From positions 429,430 to 493,429 of the forward strand of contig NW_024067820.1 in the NCBI RefSeq assembly GCF_009389715.1: a stretch of DNA of 64,000 bases, read 5' to 3'. The notes beneath the pieces are model-generated. The model did no database searches. It saw only the letters and a list, made by a program, of their open reading frames with translations, and had not been told where the DNA came from. The stretch comes from Phoenix dactylifera (lineage: Eukaryota; Streptophyta; Magnoliopsida; Arecales; Arecaceae). Below, piece by piece: positions 1-13,212 of the stretch. Position 1 is the first letter of the stretch; every line of letters starts with the position of its first letter. Made by a program: the position numbers and the translations under genes.

Positions 1-12
1 GAGAACCAACAC

Positions 13-2090
13 CTGGAGATCGCGGCTGAACTTGATCAGTGGCAAGATGGCATCAACGAGAGCAACGGAAGTTACATCATTCATGAAAGAGAAATAGTCC
101 AGTAATTCTTTCAGGTGAGCAATGTAATCTAGCATAGGGTAAGGGTAGCTTTGAACCAGATGACCAAATAACCTATTACAAGATTCACATAAAGATTGTA
201 TTGATATGTATCAGATTGTAAGAAAAGTGCTCAAAAAAATTATAATCAAACTGCTTAAATACTTGATGATCGGCATGCTCTCATGAGGCTTCAAAGAAAG
301 AATCCGAAATTTGCACTGCTCAATTATCTGCAGCTCGGGGGAAATCAAATCCTTAATAGAAAATATTGAGAGGCTGCACTTCATGACAATATCAAAAAAG
401 AAAGAAGGAACAAGGCATGATACATAAATGGGGCAAAGCACAATAACCATGAAAAAAAAACCGCTGCATTGATTGCTATCTATTTTCCAGTTCCTTTTCC
501 TTTCATTTTAAATTTGGCAATGAGCGATAAAAGGCTTAAATAATAATCACTGACAAAGTAAAGCATGGTTCCATACAGTTCATAAAGCTAATGGAATTGT
601 ACAAGTTCCAACCAAACAAACCTCGTTTCTTGCCATGTCATGGACCTCAAAAAGTGTCTTTAGTATTTGAATGCCGAGCTCTTCCATGCTCATCAAACCT
701 CTAGAACCACCAACATCTCCACTCCCACTATCTATTGATTCCAGCAAAACAAAGCCAAACTGAACAGTGCTGGGTACAACATGCTCCCGTCCATAGTTGC
801 TCTCATTCACCTACAAAATAGTGAAGTGCCTCGATTATGCTTGATGATGAATTCAACTAGTATGAGCGGGTGCAATAATTCAAACATAAGGAAAAATAAG
901 AAGCTGAGTGCAAAAAAAGTTACAGCTTTTATCAATGCTTTCTCCACACATTTAGCAGTCTCCAGGCATTCCTCTTTCACATCATCAGGCAACCACTTGC
1001 AATTCCTACAAGTTTCAACCTTTTAATCAAACACAACAAAACAAATCACAATCATATTTTTGAAGAGAGAAATGTCGCTGATTGGAAAGAATCCTCACCA
1101 TGAGAGCTTATAGTCGCGGTGAGAGGTCACCACCGCTGACCTCAAAACACCAATAGACCTCTCGTTGAATCGTCGCACCCTGGCTACCGACAGCAGGATG
1201 GCGACCGCGAAGTGGTTAAGCACACCACGATCGGATCGAACAATGGCCAGCACCTCCTGCCCCAAGGAAGGGTCCTGCTTCACGGCGAAGTTCACATGCA
1301 TCAAAACCGTCCCCTCCACCTGCCGCACAATCGAAGCCGGCCCCGTTAGGGACCCACCAAAAAACCCTAAAATCCCTCCAATCACCGCCCCCTTGTTGAT
1401 CCCCTTGGAAGCGAGGAGAAGGAGCTGGTAGACAAGGGACGGCAGATCCTGGAGGTCCACCGCCTTCATTCCTCCGAATACCTTCTCGACGAAATCCAGA
1501 ACACTAACCCTAGAAAGCGCCGGGAAATCGCGGAGGAGGGAGACGATCTTTACCAACAGGGCCTTGGACCAATCGGTGGCGAGGAATCTCTCGAGGATCG
1601 GGACGATGGATTCTTCTCCGGAGGCATCGATGGCGAGGTCGAGGAGGCGGGGGAGGAGGTCGAGAGGCTGGGCGTCGTCGGGGTCGGCGATGTCGGAGAG
1701 GTGGAAGGCGATGAGGTCGAGGAGGGAGGGGAGGTCGGAAGGGTCGAGGTTGGGGAGGAGGGGGGAGAAGAGGTGGAAGACGAGGGCGGTGTCGGGGCCG
1801 CGGGGGAGGCGGCAGGAGAGGAAGAGACGGAGGGAGGAGAGAAGGAGGGAGGAGAGGAGGGAAGCGCGTGGAGGGGATCGGGAGAGGAGGGAGAGGAGGG
1901 AGGAAAGGTAGGTGGTGACGGGAACGGAGGGAGAGGGGGAGGGGGAGTCGAGGAGGGAGAGGAGGGCAGAGGGAGAGGCGGAGGAGGGGAGGGTGGCGAA
2001 TGGATCCTCGGCGAGGCGGACGATGTCGTCGGCGGTGAGAGTCGGCGGAGCTGGGTGGTGGGTTCGGGCTGATCTGGCGGTGGTGGTCAT
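13..2090 (-). CDS. FANCI: Fanconi anaemia group I protein homologue (FANCI), N-terminal part, cut by the window edge
   Basis: FANCI pairs with FANCD2 in the monoubiquitinated clamp that acts in interstrand-crosslink repair and meiosis in the nucleus. Coding exons on the minus strand join in frame: 1099-2090, 924-1005, 622-810, 263-327 and 13-172. A GT donor follows position 13, so the rest lies outside the window. The joined product is about 468 residues. Exon 1 (330 codons) is GC-rich and begins [12 protein letters not shown]. It carries the helical-repeat motif [15 protein letters not shown], which matches the FANCI LPPLVYQLL region. Exon 3 holds [20 protein letters not shown], exon 4 [14 protein letters not shown], and exon 5 [12 protein letters not shown]. 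The Met at 2090 was chosen because translation upstream (to 2402) shows no conserved sequence and looks like promoter or UTR. The seen joins, phases and motifs agree, so identity is secure. The C-terminal half is not visible, including the region expected to hold the ubiquitinated lysine. Confidence 0.9.
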
Positions 2091-2821
2091 GGCGCCGCCG
2101 TGGCTTGGTGGCGCTTCGTTTCTCTTCCTTGCTCTCCGCCGCGCTCCCTCAGGTTTGAAACTTGGCGAGCGTGTTCGCGCTTGCGCGGGAAATGATGATT
2201 GGAACTTGGGGTGGGGAAGAGAGAGAAAGAAAAGAGCGTGGCCTGGGCCGAAAGCCCGGAACCCGGAACCTGGCTTGAAGCTTGAGCTTATTGGGCTGGC
2301 CCAATTAACTTGATTTACTAAAATTGTTCCCAGAACAATGCTTGATACGTGGGGTGGCACCGTGGCAATGTTTAGCCCTTTAACCTGTTTAATTTGATTC
2401 AAGCCATGCTATATTCCCAGAATAACCTGATTTTTTATCTGCTTAATGAGAAAGTTTAGTTTTGGTTACTCTTGATGATGACCCAATACCAAACACCTCG
2501 TATTATAATAAGAATGGGCAGCAACTCTATCCAAGTTTGGCTTCACTTTCTCTAAAAAACATTTTTTCTCTTAACTCTTGGCATTTCATCTTGAATTGAT
2601 TATATGCATGCTGTTCTCATATAGCTCGACTTTTTGCATATATTTTTTTTCCAATTTCCCATCATCAAGTATATTTTATGGGCCACGTCTTGTAGCTTTT
2701 AGTGTGTTGCACATATGTGAGATTTTAATTTATTAACATCTCATATCATAAATATTTTTTTATCACGGTTATTGTTATCGATATTGACTAAAAATATTTA
2801 AAATTAAGATGTATAGACTAT
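2091..2821. promoter_or_regulatory. FANCI upstream region and AT-rich spacer
   Basis: The first 250 bases upstream of the FANCI start are GC-rich and purine-rich on the plus strand, as expected for a 5' UTR and housekeeping-type promoter. Beyond about 2.4 kb the sequence becomes AT-rich and no gene is seen. No TATA box or start site can be placed with confidence. Confidence 0.4.
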
Positions 2822-3250
2822 GGTTCCATATTGCATTATTCTTATTTGTATTTTTATTCTTTTATTTCAAAAATAAAATATTTTTTTATTTTATTTTCAA
2901 ATCATAAAATTTTAAAATAATTATTAAAAAAATATATAAATATGTTGGTGGTGAACAAAATTATGACAATAGTTGTGAAAGCAATAGAGGCTATAGTGAT
3001 CTAAGGGGCAACGATGATGTAGTAATGATAGTGGTAGCAGTAATGGCTGCAGCAGTCGTGATGAAGATGACTGCGATAATGGTGGTGCGGAAAGACAACT
3101 ATAGCAGTGATAGAAATAGTAATGGTGCAGACGACTATATAAAAATAATAAAAATAAAAAATTTTCTTTTTTTATATTTTTATAAATGATAAAAATAATT
3201 TTTGAAAATAAAATATAAAAATAATAATACCAAACATGTTCCCATCTTAG
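2822..3250. mobile_element. Probable MITE-like foldback element
   Basis: Two AT-rich arms of roughly 100 bases face each other. The left arm (from about 2822) reads toward repeated TTTTATTT blocks. The right arm (to about 3250) read in reverse starts ATGTTTGGTATTATTATTTT and runs through similar blocks. The centre (about 2945-3140) is different in composition, with repeated GATGATGGTGGTAGC-like triplets. The arms are diverged and I could not define a target duplication. It could alternatively be AT-rich spacer flanking a triplet repeat. Confidence 0.4.
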
Positions 3251-4827
3251 TTTTTGTGATTTTATTTTCTCAAATATAAATTTTAAAACTGATCCTATGT
3301 ATATGTATTTTAAATAATAAAAATCGCCAGGTGCGAAGGTAGTGAAGTTTTACCTGCCTCTCAATAAGCTAGAATCTGGTGGTTCCAAAGTCATTGTCTT
3401 GCGCCATCCAGGATATATTTTATACATAAATTACGAACACAACAGACGCCAAAAATAGCGTTTCCAAGAAGGGCAGCGGCAGAACCAAAGTAAGTTAAAT
3501 ATTATAATCTTAAAATCAAAGATCAAGCAATATACTTAATAATTGCAAAAGTTCTTGCTCCAAAAAATACTATAAAAAAATTAGTAGAATACGACTCTTA
3601 AAGAGCAAAAGAAGATAGTGGAAACAATATAATCGGCAAGAATATGACATCAACAATGAACATTAAAGTAAGTTGAAAATATCATACAAAAAATTACACG
3701 TGAGGGCATGGATCAATATGTGATTTTTCATGTTCGAAATTTGTATCAGGTAGCACAGCTTATTTATAATTTATTTAGATCTTTTGAATGATCAATGATA
3801 TTGTCATAGAAGAGATTGCTTTGCTCAAAGCTCTTTAAATGCCCTCTTCCGGGTGTAGCCAGCTTTGCCATCTTAAAATGAGCACTAGAGAAAAATTTTC
3901 ATGGAGTTTCAATATTAACCTATCTTTTTTACGCCTCGCCTCCTTCTTCTTGTATGTAATTATTAGCTCCCAACTTGGCGAGTCCAAGATGTTCATCTTG
4001 GAAACAGACGGCCCACCATCTCTTTTTCTCTAGTCATCAGTCAATGAGGCTGATTTGAGCGCCTAGTGATGATTTCTGTGGTGCTAGTTTTATTCAAGAT
4101 GATATTGTTTTTGTAGTAATTAGAGGCATGCATAGATCGGATGATAATCATGTTAGGATTATTTTGAACCGAACCCATTTAATTCGGATTTTTAAAATCA
4201 GAACTAAATCAATTAAAAAAAAATTGTTTGAACGATTGGGCACGATTGGGTATATAATATTCATGTCCGATGAGTTGGGTTATAGACTAGGCTAAATTTA
4301 AACATAAATTTTTTATATATATAAAATGATGTCCAATAAGTTATATCAGACTAAGTTTAAATATATATCTTCTCGCTGGAGAATGTTCGATGCGGGTAGA
4401 ATCTTTTTTTACTTATACCTTTTCCATCCGTGGTAGAGCTCAACCAGCGTGGCGACCCTATCATCATGTGACTATGTGAGTACGTTATATCAGCACCACC
4501 TAAATAAACGACAGACTAGATAGCGACTCCACCAGGTAAACCAAGCGGGAGGCATTCGGTCTCCACATTTAATCGACGCCCTCACGTTTCGAATCTGAGC
4601 CTTTTCGGTGGAATCAAAGCTCCATTTCCACCGTGCTACTATCTTCGGTGGTGAACTGATTTTTTTTTTGGATTGCGTAGAAGCTCGAGATAAAGTAGAA
4701 ATTATCTTTCTATGCACTAATGTTAAGACGGCAAAGTTGGTAATACATCAAAGAAGGCATTAAATTGCCCAGGCTCGAGCAAGTCCTGCTAATTTTTCTA
4801 ATTATTATTATTATTATCTGAATTAAA
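3251..4827. other. Intergenic region without recognised genes
   Basis: AT-rich spacer between the divergently oriented FANCI and MFP2 genes. Short open frames here (for example 3839-4033 plus and 4490-4717 minus) carry no recognisable motif. Around 4160-4340 there is a weak GAACCGAACCC / CCGATGAGTTGGG type short-period repeat, like the nucleotide-motif repeats seen elsewhere in the window. Confidence 0.4.
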
Positions 4828-4890
4828 ACGGAGGCTAGGGAGGGTGACCACCAGCTTTTATTGCCAAACGGAGGCCGGGGAGGGTGCACC
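4828..4890. repeat. Short tandem duplication upstream of MFP2
   Basis: A block with core ACGGAGGCTAGGGAGGGTG at about 4829 is repeated about 38-39 bases later as ACGGAGGCCGGGGAGGGTG. It lies about 300 bases upstream of the MFP2 start codon, so it sits in the proximal promoter. Confidence 0.6.
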
Positions 4891-5177
4891 GAGTTGGTTA
4901 TCGGTGATTTCACCAGCCGAAAAACCCAGTACCAGCGGTACGACCACTCCCGGTGTGATTGCCGCCTCCAATCCTTATATTCCATGCCAAATTAGGCCGT
5001 CCGTCCCCCTCTGTCGGCCATTTTCGCATAGATCTTGTGGACCGTGCAGCGCCTCATCAGCCATCTCTGCGGCCACAGCGCCGAAGTTTCTCCTCGTAAA
5101 GAACTTTAGCCGCCGGGCTGGTCGCAAATTCCGCACTTCAGCAGTAAAATAAATCCACTCTAGAGAGAGGGAGAGAG

Positions 5178-8100
5178 ATGGGAAGGGGTAGGACGGAGAT
5201 GGAGGTGGGAGCGGACGGGGTCGCTGTCATAACCATTGTCAACCCTCCCGTTAATGCCCTCTCCTTGGATGGTACCTTCTCTTGCTTTTGAAATTTTCGC
5301 TTTGCATCCTTTTATTCCTGGGACGTGTATTTGGACCTAGAAAATATTATATATGATGTGTTTTTCAGCTTGGATGATGATTTCATCTGGTTTATGCGAT
5401 TTGATCATTTAGATTTTTTTGAATTTTTGTCTTTTAATGGCCTTGCATTAAATGGTTTAAGTGAATTTGCTCTTAGCAAAATTTAATGTATCACTAAGCT
5501 TTGTAGGTGGATACATTAAGTTTAGGGATAGTGTATCACTAAGCTTTGGGGTCAGTTGCTGCATTACTCAGCACCTTGATTGGTAAATTGGTTTGGCATG
5601 AGTTGACAAAGATACTGCATTTCATGTACTTTATCCATAATTATTTCTTTTTTTGGAATACCCTGATGTTAGATCTACTCTTATTCAGTATTGAAAAATT
5701 ATGGTTTCCTTTGAACTGTTAAAGTATCATTTTTCTAATTAAATTCAATAGAAATATGTTGTCTGGTTTCTTTTTGCAGTACTAGTCAGCCTAAAAGAGA
5801 ATTATGAAGAAGCTTTGAGAAGAGATGATGTGAAAGCGATTGTCCTCACAGGTATCTAGCAGTTTATGTAACAGAGTCTTCTGTTTTGAACAGATTTCTG
5901 TTAGACATTATATGATTACACTTACACCTTGTGACAATCGGACAGGTGCAGGAGGGAAGTTCTCAGGAGGTTTTGATATCAGTGCATTTCAAGAGGGAAA
6001 AAGTAAGATTAGCATGCATCTGACATTCAACATTTTTCCTATCATATGCTTTCTTTGTTTTGTTAATTTTACTTTTTTATACCATCAGCGAAGCAGGCAA
6101 AGGTTGATTTCTCAGCAAATGATTTTCTCAATGACACTTTAGAAGGTATAAGCTAGAGTTTTTAGCTTGATTCTTTTTAGCATCTATTATTTTTAGAAGA
6201 TTTTATATCACTTTTTCCCCATATTTTTCCTCTTGTCAGGTGCTAGAAAACCTTCAGTGGCAGCTATCGATGGCCTTGCTCTTGGTGGTGGACTTGAGGT
6301 TGCAATGGTATGTGTTGGTATATATTACTAAATTACTTTTCACCTCAGTTTTAGTTTGCTTCTGAAGTTAAGCTATTTTATGTAACATGGTCATTTTTCC
6401 CTGGTCAGGCATGTCATGGTCGAATTTCTACTTCTACTGCTCAACTGGGTTTGCCTGAACTTCGGCTTGGAATTATTCCCGGCATGGGAGGTATTTTTGT
6501 AAACATGTTCTCCTTGCCAGTTTACAGAAGAAGAGTTTTTCTTGCATAATGCATGAACTATAATAAAGTGGGTTCCTTAAAAGTAAATTCTAAATTCATA
6601 TATTAGTGAGATAGAACATGGTCTTAGGCATTTGGGAAATCTTCCTTGGAATTGCAAAAGTGGTTGCATTATTTCTCTTATAATACCATGTTGCACAGGT
6701 TTCTAGCTCTAAGCTTTCTATAATGGTTGAGCCGAACCACTGTCTCCATATGCAATGATGTAGGCTTGGTAATTGTGGAAGAATATGCGGCATACCCTTC
6801 AACATTTATATTTTGGTTAGGGTTCAAGTCAGAAATTATCTAGCACATGCTTAATAGCTTGGTTAGCTTTGAAACTATGAATAGGGTTTTATACATATTA
6901 ACCACATACAGTAGAATGATCTTGAGAGTTTAGACTATTATATTTTCAAGGACCATTTATGTACCATGTTAAGCAGCTTATTATCACCCATTCTTATGAG
7001 TTTTCCTCCTTTTTTTTTTGCTAATAATTTGGTACTGCATGTAATACCTATTCACCAGTTAAATGTGGAAAACATATTTTGTGATTTTGGAGAACATAGC
7101 ACGAAAATCCAAAGTACCGTGCCAGTTCGGGAGGTGGGATTTGATCACTTCAAATCAAATCGGGCGGTACGGGGCATACCGTACCGGTTCGGTACTGGTA
7201 TGGGTGGCGTATTGACATTCGGTACGCTAAAAAAATTCCGTACCATACCATACCGACACCGTGCTAGTGTGGCACCGGTATGAGGTCTGGTACCAAGACG
7301 GCGAACCTTGCTTCAAATAGTGTTCAACCAGCATTTTTTTTTCTTTTGAGTAGGGGAGGAGAGCAGTTGTTAAATAGGCATTAAAGCAAATATATAGTAT
7401 TTGGTGAATTGGCTTTTAATGTAAACTTGAGCATTTATATACCTTAAGTTGATGAATGTTGATGATGTGTCACATGACAAGTGATGGATGTCAACACTCC
7501 CTCCATTATAGCTAACTCTGAACTTGCTAACCGATCGATCATTCAAGAAAAATAGAAGAAAAATATTTAAAATTTAACTCTATGACTAGTTGGTGCACAC
7601 ATAACTCATGTTATGTTACTATGCTATGATATTTCTGATGATACCTTAACAACCTTTTTTACTTAATTAATGTGCTATAGTATTGCTTATATTAGCCTTT
7701 TTTTTGTTTATTTATTTATTTTCATAATATCTCTTATCAACTGCCCTCGTATGATTGCTCATTTATGATGATGTATTTTACCGTAATTCTTCATGTTTAT
7801 CTTTCATTACTTATTGCAATGACCTCTTTTTATGCATTCTTTTAAGTTTAACTAGCACAGAGTAAATACTCTTTTTATGGTTTGGTAATACTGTGCCCAT
7901 TGACTAGCACAGAGTAATGAGGTAGGCAAAGGACTTTACAAACTTGTCTCTCTCATAAACAGGTTGTTGTGCTATTTACCTTTGCATTCTTTTGCACTAT
8001 CAGACATACTTTCCTTGTTCCAGGGACACAACGTCTACCACGCCTTGTCGGTCTTTCAAAAGCTCTTGAAATGATGCTGGTAATTTGCTCTTAATTTTTG

Positions 8101-11100
8101 TTGCCTATTATTGTTGTTTTTGTTAAAAAATCATCTACCTTCAGTTCTTAAGTCAAATTTCATGGATCATCACTTTCATATTCTATTTCTCTGCATAGAT
8201 GTCCAAGTCAATGAATGGAGACGAAGCTCATGCATTGGGTCTTGTGGACGCCATTGTTTCACCCGATGAACTGGTCAAGACTGCTCGTTCTTGGGCTTTG
8301 GACATTGTTGAATTAAGAAGGCCATGGATTAAAAGTCTTTACAGAACTGACAAATTAGAGCCTCTTGGGATGGCTAGAGAAATTCTCAATTTTGCAAGAG
8401 ATCAGGCTCAAAAACAAGCTGCTAAACTCCAACATCCTCTGATTTGTATTGATGTCATTGAAGAGGGTATAGTTTCAGGACCCCTAGCCGGACTTTGGAA
8501 GGTAAGTTTATTATTTTGCTGTATCTCCTAGTAGAGCCAGTTATCAAACTTTTTTCATTTGTCTAACATTTGGTGTTGACAGGAATTGTACTCTTCTCGG
8601 ATGCTTCAATCTTCTGAGACAAGCAAGAGCTTGATGCACATCTTCTTTGCACAACGTGCGACCTCAAAGGTTAATGGAATTCTGTGTGGCATTTGAGGTT
8701 ATATGCATTTAGTACATTTTTGCTTCTCCATGTGCCATGTTTATGGATTAAACTTTGTTCTCAGTCTTCTAATGCTGTACTCATGTCCTTTTTTTTTCTA
8801 AATTTGATGCACCATAATTCCCTGTGATCCCATCGTTAAGATAAATAAAACTACTACCACATGAATTCATGAGGTGATGTTTGCTGCCAAACTGACAAAA
8901 TTAAGAATGACAATTTATTGATCTAAGGATTTGATGCTTGAAACAACAAACAGATTGTATACCATGCTTCTATATTTCTAGAAACTGGTTTCTTGACAAC
9001 TCTGCAATAACCTTGGTTTTGAAACGGGCTAGTTTTTAAGGTACAAAATCTGTGCACATGCGTAGGTAAACCTGATGGTATAGCCTACTGGTCCCGGAAC
9101 TTTCTCTTAATCATTTTGATTAACTGCAGCTATTCAAGTTTACTTGTTTTGCTGTGATTAGTTATGGGAAACTATTGTCAGTAGACATTTTCTCATGTGA
9201 TCCTGATGAAGTTTTTCCAGAAAGCTCCTTGATAATAGAATTTCGTAACAGATATTGTATAGGAGGCTATTTTCCATTGTTTTCATTGAAGAATATTGCA
9301 CTATTTTGGAGGCCATGCATGTTTAGGAGGCTATGTTGAGTTTCTTTTTCAGTGAACCTATTAGTTTGTACACTTTGTGATGTGATAGGTTCCCGGCATT
9401 ACCGACATAGGCTTGACGCCCAGAAGAATACGTAAAGTTGCGATCGTTGGAGGAGGTTTAATGGGTTCTGGAATTGCCACTGCACTGATACTGAGCAATT
9501 ATTTGGTAATCCTAAAAGAAGTAAATGAGAACTTCTTACAGTCAGGGATTGGCAAAGTCAAAGGTTACTGTGACTTCAATTAACCTCCTCATTATATAGG
9601 GGACATTTTTTTTCTAAATTCTATATCTCTTTCTTTTTCACATGCATGATAGCTATTATACTTACTTTCTAGGTTTCTTTTCAGCCAATTTGCAGGGTTA
9701 TGTCAAGAAAAGAAAAATGACTCAAGAGGAATGCGGGAAGGCCCTCTCTCTCCTCATAGGTGTTCTTGACTATGAGCACTTCAAAGATGTGGACATGGTC
9801 ATTGAGGTAACTTCATAGTTAATCTTTTCCTTTTAGCTTTCTCATTCCAATCCTCTGAAACTTTTATTTGTCTTTTCAACTCTTGCTTTTTCTGTTTGAT
9901 TGGCCTTAAACATTTGTAAGTTGTGACAGGCAGTTATCGAGAATGTGTCTTTAAAGCAGCAAATATTTGCTGATCTGGAAAAATACTGCCCTCCTCATTG
10001 CATACTTGCAAGTAACACTTCGACGATTGACTTAAATTCAATCGGAGAGAAGACTATGTCGCAAGATCGTATTGTGGGTGCACATTTTTTTAGGTAATGC
10101 GATTTTAAGCGCAACGTTTCTTTTTATTTTTGTACCTCCATCTGATGTGTTCTTATTCTGCAGTCCTGCCCATGTCATGCCGCTTTTGGAGATAGTTTAT
10201 ACTCGTACAACCTCTCCACAAGTTGTTGTGGACTTGCTAGGTGTTGCAAGGAAGATTCATAAAACCCCTATTGTTGTTGGGAACTGTACTGGTTTTGCTG
10301 TCAATCGGATGTTTTTTCCTTACTCACAGGCAGCCGCTTTACTTGTTGATCATGGCTTAGATGTGTATCAGATTGATCGTGTGATTACCAAATTTGGAAT
10401 GCCAATGGGGCCTTTCAGGTATTAATAAATCTTACTTTGAAACTGGAATTTGGATTTATCTTTCTTATTAGAACTGTCCATATTGCATATGACTAGGCAA
10501 TGGATTTGATAAGTCATCTGGTCTGAGGTTGGGGAGAGCAGAAAGATTGTTGCTTGTTTCCTATGTAATTGAGTGACCTAAGGCCTTTTATTGCTGTGTC
10601 TACACAGACTGGCTGATCTGGTTGGGTTCAAGGTCGCTGTGGCTACTGGTACCCAATACCTCCAAAGTTTCCCTGAGAGATGCTACAGGTCAATGTTGAT
10701 ACCCATTATGCTTCAGGATAAAAGGATAGGTACTAATGTTTTTTTGACTGCTATAGAATTAGTGCAAGATTATGTCAATATCCTCCTTTAGGCCTTATGG
10801 CAATTCACTTGCCAATCCATCTACCGCATCAGAGCCCAAAATTTCAGTACCCATACACCTTTGTAAGTTGTAACATTTATGACAGGTGAATCTTCGCGCA
10901 AGGGGTTCTATGTGTATGATGAAAAATGGAAGGCTAGTCCAGATCCTGATATAAAGAAGTACATTGAGAAATCAAGGAGCATATCTGCTGTTACCCAAGG
11001 CCCCAAGGTCTCCTTGTTTTCTCTAAAAACTGAATCCTGTTCTTATTTTAGGACTAAATTTTACTTGATTACTTCCGCCTTATCTGCACATAGTGTCGAA

Positions 11101-11824
11101 ACAGTCTGGGTTTCTTTGTTAAACTTCATCCTTTTCCCATGTGATAATCAACATCATTGCTATTAATTCAAATAATATTACTATTTGCAACTTGTTGATT
11201 GTTGATATAATTATTTTGTTTCTTATGCTGTGCTCCCACAATTAAACCAGAGTTGCCACTTATTGGAAACTTCAAAATGCATCAGATGCATTAATGTATT
11301 TTAGGGATGAGTGCAGGTGATCGAGCTAGCAGATAAAGATATAATAGAGATGATATTCTTCCCTGTTGTAAATGAGGCTTGTCGTGTCCTCGATGAAGGA
11401 ATTGCTTCCAAGTCATCGGATCTTGATATTGCCTCCATCATGGGCATGGGTTTTCCCTCATACAGGTCATATTCTTTGTCATTAACATTAGTAAGTGATT
11501 CTTGGTTACTTGCTAAGTAGGCTGCTACAAAGCTGCACTTGACATCATTTCTTGACACCAGGGGTGGCACTATGTTTTGGGCCGACTCTTTAGGGGCAAA
11601 TTATGTATTTTCTAGACTGGAGGAATGGTCAAAGATGTATGGCGATTTTTTCAAGCCTTGCGCATATCTGAAAGAAAGAGCCACAAGAGGCATACCTCTG
11701 GTGAGAGTTGAATTCTTTTCTTTGAATGGTGCATTGAGCAATGTAGTTTGTCCATTTCATCATCTAAATGTATCTTTAATGGATGCAGAGTGCCCAGGTT
11801 AATCAAGCCAAGTCCCGATTATAG
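5178..11824 (+). CDS. MFP2: Peroxisomal/glyoxysomal fatty acid beta-oxidation multifunctional protein, MFP2/MFP-a type
   Basis: Bifunctional enoyl-CoA hydratase and L-3-hydroxyacyl-CoA dehydrogenase of peroxisomal beta-oxidation. Eighteen exons join in frame to 719 aa: 5178-5271, 5780-5851, 5946-6002, 6089-6145, 6240-6307, 6409-6490, 8024-8079, 8199-8501, 8583-8669, 9389-9563, 9685-9806, 9930-10093, 10164-10418, 10608-10729, 10886-11007, 11317-11465, 11562-11700, 11789-11824. The hydratase domain (about residues 8-200) has DGLALGGGLEV and LGLPELRLGIIPG, with candidate catalytic glutamates E113 and E133. The dehydrogenase domain (about 306 on) has the NAD-binding GGGLMGSG (from G313) and HFFSPAHVMPLLEIV, giving the His443-Glu455 catalytic pair. 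The C terminus is SRL, a PTS1 signal. Stretches such as ILKEVNENFL, IFADLEKYCPPHCILASN and GMGFPSYRGG match MFP2 better than AIM1, and the length fits the family. The start at 5178 precedes the conserved MEVGADGVAVITI segment. All motifs look intact. Confidence 0.95.
7090..7315 (-). mobile_element. GGTACC-rich interspersed element in MFP2 intron 6
   Basis: Intron 6 (6491-8023) is the longest in the gene and contains this insert. It is rich in TACCGTACCGGTTCGGTACTGG-like motifs. Read on the minus strand it begins GCAAGGTTCGCCGTCTTGG. The same head, CAAGGTCCGCCGAATC, occurs on the plus strand at 50248, so the two are copies of one family in opposite orientations. No coding capacity is seen and the class is not known. 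Confidence 0.55.
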
Positions 11825-13212
11825 AGTACTAGTGCGGCGATCTTTTCATCCTTTTATCCATGGAATTGATGGCAAGTTATTTTTGATGGTATTGTTCTCA
11901 GCTAAGTGATTGATGAACAACATGGACATTGTATTGTTTTCAAGCTAAGCTGTGGAAAGAGCCCATGTTTTTTATGATGATCCCAAATAGGATTAGCATA
12001 TGGTAGCTGCAGCATGTTTTTTCCCCATCCCTCGATTGTTGTGAGTTATATTTAGTATGCTTGCTTTGTATAAAAGACGAGTGGCTATGTGATGTGCCAT
12101 TAGAAACACAAGGAACTGAGGTAGTGTGGATTCACCAGTAACCAGATCTTGTGTAATTTCTGTTTCATGACAAATTGGATCCCTTTACCTTACTTATGGT
12201 CATGATTCTAATACTATGGATTTCAAAAATACTAATTGTCGTTTTGAATTAATGTTTTTCTTTTTCATCTTATACTTTGCGAAGATTTGAGTAACTCCTG
12301 CAAGCATGGTACACGATTATCTTTTCGTAAAAATAATCTCGATTATTAATGCATTTAAGGCCCTCAAAAAGGATGGAGAAAATCAAATGATGATTTCTTA
12401 TGGTAACTCATTTCTTGAGAATGAATTGGATAGAATCATCTCAAAAAGAGAATAGAATGGAATCGAAGAAGATGGTTAAAAGGGGATGCCTGCTGGTGCA
12501 TGGAAATGTATCAATTAGAATTGTGATTCACATGAGGCGTAAAGGCCTTCCTTTTACGTCCGCCACCCACCACCAAATTCAACATTAATGATTGAAAAAT
12601 AAAATTATAGGCTAGCGGATGTGATCTAAAAGGTCTTAAAATATCTATGTACAAAAAAATCGTACCATATAGAGATTACTAGTCCATATATCAAATCAAT
12701 TGAAATTACAACTATATATTTGAGATGATTTGATGCATAAACTAGGATTCTTTAAATCATATATATTTTAGATTTTCGATTATTAATATTGAATTGGATG
12801 ATGGGTGCAAAGTTTTGTGTTATATTTTTTGTGTATTGTAATTGTGCCTTTAGTTAGAGCGAACAAAAATTCAATCATATATATCAACTTCTTTCTGCCT
12901 ACCGACGATAGTAGTGGACAGTAGCAATGCTCCTATCACTTAAGTCGGCAAAATTAGACCAAGACTGTACGTGAATGAACTATGGAACCCCTTCGCTTTT
13001 GGCGTAGGGGGAGACAACGATAAGGACAGAGGGATAGGGACACCACAAAAGAAAGGCACGGGACCCCATTCGAAAGGATAGGGGAACCGCTCTGGATCGA
13101 TAGAGTTGGTGATGGGTTATTGCTCTTCTTCTGCCAACCACATATTCTATCCTCTCTTCATCCGCTTATACTTCCCTGGACTTTCATTTCCTCTAGCTCC
13201 GAGGTCCATGCC
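11825..13212. other. MFP2 3' UTR and SWEET upstream region
   Basis: The first 300-400 bases are T-rich and are probably MFP2 3' UTR. The remainder is AT-rich spacer. About 12,960-13,110 is a purine-rich stretch leading to the 5' UTR of the first SWEET gene. No separate gene is seen. Confidence 0.4.

Noticed and set aside
1564..2313. Long plus-strand open frames (115-133 codons) opposite FANCI exon 1
   Set aside because: They are low-complexity E/G/R-rich antisense shadows of the GC-rich FANCI exon, which itself has conserved motifs and correct splice phases.
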